Notes under the pieces: generated by a model
Told to the model about the DNA's origin: nothing
Seen by the model: only the letters and a program-made list of their open reading frames with translations
The model's database searches: none
DNA from: Acanthochromis polyacanthus
Lineage: Eukaryota; Chordata; Actinopteri; Pomacentridae
DNA: 64,000 nt
Assembly (NCBI RefSeq): GCF_021347895.1
Contig: NC_067120.1
Location: 14,245,361-14,309,360 of the forward strand
Direction of reading: 5' to 3'
Shown: positions 20,726 to 32,700 of the stretch, one piece after another
Position numbering within the stretch: position 1 is the first letter of the stretch
Layout: every line of letters starts with the position of its first letter
Position numbers and translations under genes: made by a program

Positions 20726-23700
20726 ATGGATCATGCGGCTGTTTTTTACCAGGAGCTGCCGAAAGTGGTGAGTCGGGAGAGGAACTTTAATGACGAATAT
20801 TTAGAAGATAAACACTGTGAAGTTTATAGGGTTTATATATAAATGAAGTTAGAGTTTGTATTAGCTAACTACATGCTAACGTCAGCGTTTTACTGTCACC
20901 AGGAGCTTCATGCTCACCTCAACGGCTCTGTCAGCTTCCAAACCATCGAGAAGCTCATCAGCCGGAAACCGCAACTAAACATTGAACACAGCATGACGGC
21001 CATCGGCAAAGGACAGAGGAGGACTCTGGACGAGTACGTGTAACTCTGTCATTCATTCACTCAGTATTTAATGTCAACACTTTGTTTATTGTATAACAAC
21101 CTGACTATAGCTCACCACATTTTTGGCCCTGTACAGCCAGAGAGCACGTAGCGGCTCAACCAGTGTATACTGTACATAACAATCAGTAGGAATAAAAAAA
21201 AACTTGTACAGATATGAAGAAGAAATGAAAAGCCAATTGCTTCTTTTAACTAAAACATTGTAATCCAAATCTGTTATCCTTAATATGTCTTTAAAGCCTA
21301 CTATTTCCTACAATGATATATAGAAAGAAGGGGTGGAAAGACATTTAGTATAAATAACAAAATATTGTTAATAAAAGTAGTTTTATTATTAAAAAAATAA
21401 AAACTAATTTAATAATCAATCAAACAGTTATTCTTCTGTTGACTTTTCTCATGCATCCTGATCTTTCACATAGTTCATAAAGGTTCCTCAAGCTTCAGAT
21501 ATGTTTTGTTTATCTTTCAATACTGAAGTTACTCTTTCTAATGGAAGGTTTGTCATCATTTGTCTTAATCAGTATGTAATAGTTGATCTGTGGGCTTGCA
21601 AATTATTGTCATTTAGAAAACTGAGGTCCGTCAGTATTTGTTCATTTTGTCATAGCTTCTGTTGGATCAGTGCAAGCACAAATTAATTTTCCCTTTCTCA
21701 CACGTTAGTCTGACCTCTTCCAAAAATACTTTGGTCTTTCTACACTGCCAAATGCAGTGAAACAATGTACCTTTGATGTCTGTGGACTTAGGAGATATGT
21801 GTGATATATTTTTATTGGATTGATACAACTATGTAGGAGGTATATTTGAATTCTTTCAAAATGTAATTAGAAATCCTACAGGTGTCAAAGTGTTCATTAA
21901 TTGAATTTATTTGATTTTTTTTTTTTACTTTAGTAATATTGAAACAATTCCTTAAACTATCGGAAAATATTGTTGCTATATGTTCTATGGAAAGCAAATT
22001 GTCTTGATTTAAGTAGACAGAAGTAGAGATTAATGAAGGAAACTCAACATTACAACATGGTTTGCATGTCCACAGGTGTTTTGAGGTCTTTAAGGTTATC
22101 CACAAGTTGGTGGACACAGAGGAAGATATCCTGATGGTAAGGACTAACTTACTGTTATAAAGTGCATGTTTTTAGGTCTGTGTTTCCCTGAATATTAGCA
22201 CCAGATATGTCTTTGTAGATTCCTTGTCATCCAGGTCATAGTAATCCTGGACTTCTTCTTGGTTCTTTAAGATGTCTAGCCTGTCATTCAAGAGGTTTAT
22301 TCTGTTTTAACTATCTGATGTGGAGTCTCATCATGTCATCCCCAAATCAAAATATATGTCCACACATGACACAGCTCAGGAGTGTCACTTCCTTAGGACA
22401 TGACTCAGCAGTCCACCTGTATCTCAAAGGGGCACTCCTCTAACAACAAGTCCACATCCTAGATAAAGAAGGCAGGTCTCAATTTTCATGGAATTTTATG
22501 GAAATCTTCCTGGATTTTTGTGCCAAATTTCCAGGAATTCTACAGGATTTCTCCTAAAATTTTCAGGAATTCTAGAGCAGTTTTCTGGGAATTTTACAGG
22601 AATTTTATTGGAAAATTTCCTGGAATTTTGGTTAAGTTTTCCTGAAATTTTATGGAAATTTTACTGAAATTTTACGGTAGTTTTTCAGGAATTTTGCTTC
22701 CATTTTATGGGAATTTTCCTTCAATTTTGTGGGAATTTTATGGAAATTTTGTGAAAAATTTCCAGAAATTCTACAACATTTTCCTGGAAATTTATACAAA
22801 AAAATCCTGGAATTTTATGAAAATTTTCTGGAATTTTGTGGAAATTCTTATGAAATTTTTATGGAAATTTCCTGGAATTTTAGAGTAATTATATGAGAGT
22901 TTTGGATGAAATACTAAACTATGATGTTTTTACCCCATTTTGGAAAAAGTACTAAACTATGATGTTATTTTGTCTCACTTTGGACGATATACTAAACTGT
23001 AATTTTTTTCACATTTTGGACGACATACTAAACTATGAAGTTTTAGTGATTTTAATTTTCTTTGAATGACATACTAAAGTATGATATTTTTACCCAAGGG
23101 CGTCAGTTTGTTTTTAAAAGTGGGGGGATGGAGACCACAGCACTTTGAGAAAATGTCGAAGAACGGCGGCAAAATGCTACAAGCTGGGCTCGAACTCACA
23201 ACCACCGCACCAAAAGTGGAGGCTCAACCTGTTGAGCTATCGGTACATACAGGTAGAAAGGTCTGTGGGCTGCTATAATACTAATTCTCCCGGGCCGAAA
23301 TTTTGTCCCTGCACGCCTCTGGTCCGAGCTTCCACTTGGCACGGGCGCAAATTTAGCATCTGCACGTTTTTTTTTAACCTCACGAAGGTGTGCTGCATGT
23401 CTGTGCAACTCTCAGCCGAGTGCGGATGGTGCGTTCAGGAGCGTCGGAATTTTCTATACTGCTGAAAATAACTGGGTTTACAACGGCTTACATGTGAAGA
23501 ATTTGAACGTGTTGGAGACAAAATGACCCCTGACAAAAAGTGGTTCCCCCCTAAACTGACGCCTATGTTTTTACCCCATTTTGGACGACATACTAAACTA
23601 TGGCATTTTAGTGACATTTTGGATGACATACTAAACTATGATGTTTAAGTGACATTTCGACGACACATTAAATTATAACGTCTTCGTGATTTTTTTTTTT

Positions 23701-26700
23701 GGGATGACATTCTCAAATATGAAGTTTTTTCACATTTTGGACGACATACTAAACTATGATGTTTTAGTGACATTTTGAATGACATACTGAACTATGATGT
23801 TTTTGTTCCGCTTTGGATGACATACTAAACTATGGCATTTTAGTGACATTTTGGACGACATACTAAACTATGACGTTTTAGTGGCATTTTGTAACACATA
23901 CTAAACTATGACATTTTTGATCATATTTTCGACAACATACTAAACTATCACGTTTTGGTGACATTTTGGACGACATACTATACTATGACGTTTTTGTTCC
24001 GCTTTGGACGACATACTAAACTATGACGTTTTTACCCCATTTTAGATGACATACTAAACTATGACGTTTTAATGACATTTTGGAGGACATACTAAACTAT
24101 GCCATTTTTACCACATTTTGGACAACGTACTAAACTATGGCGTTTTAGTGACATTTTTAACGACATACTAAACTATGATGTTTTTACCCCATTTTGGATG
24201 ACATACTAAAATATGATGTTTTTTTCACATTTTGGATGACATACTAAACTGAAGTTTTAGTGACATTTTGGAAGACATACTAAACTATGACATTTTAGTG
24301 ACATTTTGGACGACATACTAAACTATGACATTTTAGTGACATTTTGGATGACATACTAAAATATGACGTTTTCGTGACATTTTGGACAACATACTAAACT
24401 ATGACATTTTAGTGATTTTTGGATGACATGCTAAAGTATGATTTTTTTTACCCCATTTTGGACGACATACTGAACTGTGACATTTTTTCCACATTTTGGA
24501 CGACATACTAAACTATGACGTTTTAGTGACATTTTGGACGACATACTAAACAATGATTTTTTTTTTCACATTTTGGACGACATACTAAACTATGACACTC
24601 CTGGACATATTGTGATTATGATTATCATTATATTGTCTTTTACTCTTGCTATTGTTGTTATACTGTATGATGTATGCTGCTGTAACATGGGAAATTTCCC
24701 CGGACACAGGGAGTAATAAAGGATTATCTTATCTTATCTTATCTTATCTTATCTTATCTTATCTTATCTTTTACCCCATTTTGGATGACATATACTGACA
24801 GTCAATAGAAACCTCGAGGTAGAAATGTACGCAGAATTCTACTTGTAGGGGGGTTGTAATTATTCATTGTGGATTTACTGATGATCTAGTGCCTTAGTAG
24901 TTGAGATAATGATGAGTTGTCATTTTGTCATGATTCATTGCCCATGGGTTGGTCACTTTGCAAAAGTGAACCAAATACACACCAAGCAATACTCAGTGAG
25001 TATCTGCACAATTTGAGAATGGGTTTTGAAGGCCTATATAAAGGCCCAAAAAAGGCCACCATTGTTAGTCCAGTGAACAGCATCAGGCCGTGTCTATCAC
25101 ATGAACAACATCTCCGGGCACTGGGTATGGTGGAGGCCGGTTTGAGCTACAGTGATGTAGCCAGGCGTATGGGATATTCCCAACCCACAATCAGAATCCT
25201 GGTCCAAAGCATGCGCCGACGGATTGCTGCCTGCATCGAAGCAAATGGAGGCCATACTCGGTATTGACTGTTGTGACTTTGTGTTTGGCAGGTGCCGTTT
25301 TCTTTTGTGAAATTCTTAATTTTTAAATCATTCTTGAAACTTTAGATGTTTGTTTCTGTATGGCAATATGCTAAACAAATGATTCATATGAAGAAAATCC
25401 GGTTTCGGGCTTCAAAATAAAAATTATGTTGAAAAATATGGTTTCAAAGTTTTTAATGACTGTCAGCGTACTAAACTATGCCATTTTTACCCCATTTTGG
25501 ACGACATACTAAAGTATGACTTTTTTTTAACATTTTGGACGACATACTAAACTATGATGTTTTAGTGATTTTTTTGAACAACATACTAAACTATGATGTT
25601 TTGGTCAAATTTTGGATGACATACTAAACTATGACCTTTTTTCACACTTTGGACGACATACTATGACGTTTTAGTGACATTTTGGAAGACATACTAAAGT
25701 ATGACATTTTTACCCCATTTTGGACAAAATATTAAACTATGACGTTTTTGTCACATTTTGGACGAAATACTAAATTATGTTTTTTTCACATTTTGAACGA
25801 CATACTAAACTATGACGTTTTGGTCACATTTTGGATGACATACTAAACTATGACTTTTTTTTACATTTTGGACAACATACTAAAATATGATGTTTTTCCA
25901 CATTTTGGACGACATACTAAACTATGACGTTTTAGTGACATTTCGGATGACATACTAAAATATGACGTTGGACGACACACCTATGACGTTTTGGTCACAT
26001 TTTGAACGAGATACCAAACTGTGACATTTTTACCCCAGTTTGGACGACATACTAAACTATGACGTTTTAGTGACATTTTGGACGACATACTAAACTATGA
26101 CGTTTTGGGTCATATTTTGAACGACATACTAAACTATGACGTCTCAGTGACATTTTGGACGACATACTAAATTATAATGTTTTTTTTACATTTTGAACGA
26201 CATACTAAACTATGACTTTTGGTCACATTTTGGATGACATACTATGACGTTTTAGTGACATTTTGGACAACATACTAAAGTATGATGTTTTTTTCACATG
26301 TTGGACGACATACGAAACTATGACGTTTTGGTCACATTATGGACGAGATACGAAACTGACATTTTTACTCCAGTTTGGACGACATACTAAACTATGACAT
26401 TTTTGGTCATATTTTGGACAACATACTAAACTATGAGGTTTTAGTGACATTTCGGATGACATACTAAAATATGACGTTGGACGACACACCTATGACGTTT
26501 TGGTCACATTTTGGACGAGATACCAAACTGTGACATTTTTACCCCAGTTTGGACGACATACTAAACTATGACGTTTTAGTGACATTTTGGACGACATACT
26601 AAACTATGACGTTTTGGGTCATATTTTGAACGACATACTAAACTATGACGTCTCAGTGACATTTTGGACGACATACTAAATTATAATGTTTTTTTTTACA

Positions 26701-29700
26701 TTTTGAACGACATACTAAACTATGACTTTTGGTCACATTTTGGATGACATACTATGACGTTTTAGTGACATTTTGGACAACATACTAAAGTATGATGTTT
26801 TTTTCACATGTTGGACGACATACGAAACTATGACGTTTTGGTCACATTATGGACGAGATACGAAACTGACATTTTTACTCCAGTTTGGACGACATACTAA
26901 ACTATGACATTTTTGGTCATATTTTGGACAACATACTAAACTATGAGGTTTTAGTGACATTTCGGATGACATACTAAAATATGACGTTGGACGACACACC
27001 TATGACGTTTTGGTCACATTTTGGACGAGATACCAAACTGTGACATTTTTACCCCAGTTTGGACGACATACTAAACTATGACGTTTTAGTGACATTTTGG
27101 ACGACATACTAAACTATGACGTTTTGGGTCATATTTTGAACGACATACTAAACTATGACGTCTCAGTGACATTTTGGACGACATACTAAACTATGACATT
27201 TTTACCCCATTTTGGACAAAATACTAAACTATGACGTTTTTGTCACATTTTGGACGACATACTAAATTATCTTTTTTTCACATTTTGAACGACATACTAA
27301 ACTATGACATTTTTGGTCATATTTTGGAAGACATACTAAACTATGACGTCTCAGTGACATTTTGGACGACATACTAAACTATGACATTTTTACCCCATTT
27401 TGGACAAAATACTAAACTATGACGTTTTTGTCACATTTTGGACGACATACTAAACTATGACATTTTTGGTCATATTTTGGAAGACATACTAAACTATGAC
27501 GTTTTTTTCACATTTTGAACGACATACTAAACTATGACATTTTTGGTCATATTTTGGAAGACATACTAAACTATGACATTTTTACCCCATTTTGGACAAA
27601 ATATTAAACTATGACGTTTTTGTCACATTTTGGACGAAATACTAAATTATGTTTTTTTCACATTTTGAACGACATACTAAACTATGACGTTTTGGTCACA
27701 TTTTGGATGACATACTAAACTATGACTTTTTTTTACATTTTGGACAACATACTAAAATATGATGTTTTTCCACATTTTGGACGACATACTAAACTATGAC
27801 GTTTTAGTGACATTTCGGATGACATACTAAAATATGACGTTGGACGACACACCTATGACGTTTTGGTCACATTTTGAACGAGATACCAAACTGTGACATT
27901 TTTACCCCAGTTTGGACGACATACTAAACTATGACGTTTTAGTGACATTTTGGACGACATACTAAACTATGACGTTTTGGGTCATATTTTGAACGACATA
28001 CTAAACTATGACGTCTCAGTGACATTTTGGACGACATACTAAATTATAATGTTTTTTTTTACATTTTGAACGACATACTAAACAAAGACTTTTGGTCACA
28101 TTTTGGATGACATACTATGACGTTTTAGTGACATTTTGGACAACATACTAAAGTATGATGTTTTTTTCACATGTTGGACGACATACGAAACTATGACGTT
28201 TTGGTCACATTATGGACGAGATACGAAACTGACATTTTTACTCCAGTTTGGACGACATACTAAACTATGACATTTTTGGTCATATTTTGGACAACATACT
28301 AAACTATGAGGTTTTAGTGACATTTCGGATGACATACTAAAATATGACGTTGGACGACACACCTATGACGTTTTGGTCACATTTTGGACGAGATACCAAA
28401 CTGTGACATTTTTACCCCAGTTTGGACGACATACTAAACTATGACGTTTTAGTGACATTTTGGACGACATACTAAACTATGACGTTTTGGGTCATATTTT
28501 GAACGACATACTAAACTATGACGTCTCAGTGACATTTTGGACGACATACTAAATTATAATGTTTTTTTTTACATTTTGAACGACATACTAAACTATGACT
28601 TTTGGTCACATTTTGGATGACATACTATGACGTTTTAGTGACATTTTGGACAACATACTAAAGTATGATGTTTTTTTCACATGTTGGACGACATACGAAA
28701 CTATGACGTTTTGGTCACATTATGGACGAGATACGAAACTGACATTTTTACTCCAGTTTGGACGACATACTAAACTATGACATTTTTGGTCATATTTTGG
28801 ACAACATACTAAACTATGAGGTTTTAGTGACATTTCGGATGACATACTAAAATATGACGTTGGACGACACACCTATGACGTTTTGGTCACATTTTGGACG
28901 AGATACCAAACTGTGACATTTTTACCCCAGTTTGGACGACATACTAAACTATGACGTTTTAGTGACATTTTGGACGACATACTAAACTATGACGTTTTGG
29001 GTCATATTTTGAACGACATACTAAACTATGACGTCTCAGTGACATTTTGGACGACATACTAAACTATGACATTTTTACCCCATTTTGGACAAAATACTAA
29101 ACTATGACGTTTTTGTCACATTTTGGACGACATACTAAATTATCTTTTTTTCACATTTTGAACGACATACTAAACTATGACATTTTTGGTCATATTTTGG
29201 AAGACATACTAAACTATGAGGTTTTTGGTCATATTTTGGAAGACATACTAAACTATGAGGTTTTTGGTCATATTTTGGAAGACATACTAAACTATGACTT
29301 TTTTTTACATTTTGGACGACATACTAAAATATGATGTTTTTCCACATTTTGGACGACATACTAAACTATGACGTTTTAGTGACATTTCGGATGACATACT
29401 AAAATATGACGTTGGACGACATACCTATGACGTTTTGGTCACATTTTTGACGAGATACCAAACTGTGACATTTTTACCCCAGTTTGGACGACATACTAAA
29501 CTATGACGTTTTAGTGACATTTTGGACGACATACTAAACTATGACGTTTTGGGTCATATTTTGAACGACATACTAAACTATGACGTCTCAGTGACATTTT
29601 GGTCGACATACTAAACTATGACATTTTTACCCCATTTTGGACAAAATACTAAACTATGACGTTTTTGTCACATTTTGGACGACATACTAAATTATCTTTT

Positions 29701-32700
29701 TTTCACATTTTGAACGACATACTAAACTATGACATTTTTGGTCATATTTTGGAAGACATACTAAACTATGACGTTTTTGGTCATATTTTGGAAGACATAC
29801 TAAACTATGACATTTTTGGTCATATTTTGGAAGACATACTAAACTATGACGTTTTTGGTCATATTTTGGAAGACATACTAAACTATGAGGTTTTTGGTCA
29901 TATTTTGGAAGACATACTAAACTATGACGTTTTAGTGACATTTTGGACAACATACTAAACTATGACATTTTTGGTCATATTTTGGACAACATACTAAACT
30001 ATGACGTTTTAGTGACATTTTGGACAACATACTCAACTATGACGTTTTTGGTCATATTTTGGAAGACATACTAAACTATGACGTTTTTGGTCATATTTTG
30101 GAAGACATACTAAACTATGAGGTTTTTGGTCATATTTTGGAAGACATACTAAACTATGACGTTTTAGTGACATTTTGGACAACATACTAAACTATGACAT
30201 TTTTGGTCATATTTTGGACAACATACTAAACTATGACGTTTTAGTGACATTTTGGACAACATACTCAACTATGACGTTTTTGGTCGTATTTTGGAAGACA
30301 TACTAAACTATGAGTTTTTTGGTCATATTTTGGAAGACATACTAAACTATGACTTTTTTTTACATTTTGGACGACATACTAAAATATGATGTTTTTCCAC
30401 ATTTTGGACGACATACTAAACTATGACGTTTTAGTGACATTTCGGATGACATACTAAAATATGACGTTGGACGACATACCTATGACGTTTTGGTCACATT
30501 TTGGACGAGATACCAAACTGTGACATTTTTACCCCAGTTTGGACGACATACTAAACTATGACGTTTTAGTGACATTTTGGACGACATACTAAACTATGAC
30601 GTTTTGGGTCATATTTTGAACGACATACTAAACTATGACGTCTCAGTGACATTTTGGACGACATACTAAACTATGACATTTTTACCCCATTTTGGACAAA
30701 ATACTAAACTATGACGTTTTTGTCACATTTTGGACGACATACTAAATTATCTTTTTTTCACATTTTGAACGACATACTAAACTATGACATTTTTGGTCAT
30801 ATTTTGGAAGACATACTAAACTATGAGGTTTTTGGTCATATTTTGGAAGACATACTAAACTATGACGTTTTAGTGACATTTTGGACGACATACTAAACTA
30901 TGACGTTTTGGGTCATATTTTGGACGACATACTAAACTATGACGTTTTTGGTCATATTTTGGAAGACATAGTAAACTATGAGGTTTTTGGTCATATTTTG
31001 GAAGACATACTAAACTATGACGTTTTTGGTCATATTTTGGACAACATACTAAACTATGACGTTTTAGTGACATTTTGAACGACATACTAAATTATGTTGT
31101 TTTTTTTCGCATTTTGGAAGAGATTCTAAACTGTGACATTTTTACCCCAGTTTGGACGACATATGACGTTTTTGGTCATAATTTGGACAACATACTAAAC
31201 TATGACGTTTTAGTGACATTTTGGACGACATACTAAAGTATGACGTTTTGGTCACATTTTGGATAACGTACTAAACTTGACGTTTTAGTGGCATTTTGTA
31301 TGACGTACTAAACTATGACGTTTTTTCCACATTTTGGACGACATACTAAACTATGACGTTTTATTTTAAGTTGTTTTTTGAGCGCTTTTGTTGTTGTTTT
31401 CTCAATAGGTAAGTAGAGAGGAAGACAGGAATGCAGCAAAGAACCTGCATCTGTGACATGTCATCCTGTTTATAGTTCGCCCTCTTAACCACATGTGAGG
31501 CGTTTAGAGAACATCAGTAAAATGTAGTATTTGTCGATAAGCAGATGTTAAGCATTTAGCCTGTGCCCAGTTTATGACTGACATCACAAGAGGACTGGTG
31601 ACAAAATAATTATTTTTTCAGATTAAAACCTTTTACAAATATGAAGTTTTGTATCACTGAAAGTCAATGCAACATAACTAGGTGGGGAGATAAGTGACTC
31701 CTCACCAGTCAGTTAGAGCTGAAAAAGTGAATAAGCCCCTTGGATGAGAAGTGAAATGTTTTCAAGAACCAATAAAGAGATAGTCAGTTGCCTTCTTTTG
31801 AAGCATTGCAGCAACAGTGTTTTTTAATTTTCCAGGTGGCTACAGATGTTATCAAGGAGTTTGCAGCTGATGGTGTCAAATATTTAGAGCTAAGAAGTAC
31901 ACCAAGGGAAGAGAAAGACACAGGTAAGGATGTAATAGAGCCTAATATTTTGGTGGCACATTGTCCTGTCAGGATCAATTAGACTTTTAATTATCTTTTA
32001 TTATCTTTTTGTCAGGATTGACAAAGAAGAATTATATTGAAACGGTCATTAAAGCCATTCAGCAGTGTAAAAATGAGGGAGTGGACATTGATGTCAGGTA
32101 GGCATAAGTTTTTATTGCCATAGTGTACAACAACCACAGGAATGTCTTTGCAGCGTTTGGCTTCTGATCATCAAGTCATCAACATTGTGCAAAATATTTT
32201 TACTGTAATGATACAGCAACTTCATGGCTGGTCGCAACATGATCCTGAATGTCATTTACCCTGAAGGTTTCTGGTGGCAATTGACCGTAGGAATGGGACT
32301 GAAGTTGCCATGGAGACGGTGAAGTTGGCAGAGGACTTTATGCTTTCGTCTGATGGTTTGGTGGTGGGACTCGACCTCAGTGGAGATCCAACGGTTAGTC
32401 AGACAGTTTGGTGCTGAGGTGAAAGTGACAAATAATATTCTATTTGGTCTTGTACTAATATGCCATTACACAGTTCTGGCACATTTCTTGAGTATTTTTG
32501 GAGGTTTTCTTGAGTATTGGTCATATTTTCTGTACAGCTGTTTGGCTATTACTTTTTATTCATGTATCACTTTGAATGTAAAACACGTTTTTACATTTAA
32601 TTTCAAAGGTTTTGGGGCAAAACTTGCAACTTATCTCAAAAAGGATGTTCTGTTTGTTTTCAAAGTAGCTAAAAAAGAAAATATCTTATTATCCTAATGT

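Larger units (their letters stand above)
22899..31362. repeat. Large intronic tandem array with nested higher-order repeats
   Basis: About 8.5 kb of ADAL intron 3, of which about 7.1 kb is array and the rest is three insertions. The monomer is 38-39 bp with the core GACGACATACTAAACTATGA, linked by variants of GTTTTAGTGACATTTTG, TTTTTACCCCATTTTG or TTTTTGGTCATATTTTG. I estimate 180-190 monomers. A diagnostic truncated variant, GACGTTGGACGACA, recurs near 25963, 26473, 26983, 27837, 28348, 28858, 29409 and 30464. Spacing is 510 bp within two triplets, and each member of the first triplet repeats about 1874 bp later. Copies within the higher-order part look nearly identical, which points to recent unequal exchange or replication slippage. 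There are no unique spacers, so it is not a CRISPR array. Frames open through it arise where 39 bp (13-codon) units follow one another. Confidence 0.97.

Noticed and set aside
23177..23245. Functional tRNA gene on the minus strand.
   Set aside because: The D-arm is good, but the anticodon and T-arm pairing are poor and no acceptor stem is evident; it is better read as a tRNA-derived repeat part.
29656..29958. A 100-codon frame and an 88-codon antisense frame of repeating 13-residue units in the array.
   Set aside because: They exist only because 39 bp monomers keep frame for a few copies. The frames break wherever a 38 bp unit occurs and there is no start context or homologue.
22899..31362. 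CRISPR-like array of short direct repeats.
   Set aside because: Repeats are head-to-tail with no unique spacers, in a vertebrate intron, and no cas genes are present.
22899..31362. TACTAAAC in every monomer as a possible array of branch-point decoys.
   Set aside because: It resembles the yeast branch sequence, but the base after the expected adenosine does not fit the vertebrate consensus well, and no acceptor AG context accompanies it.
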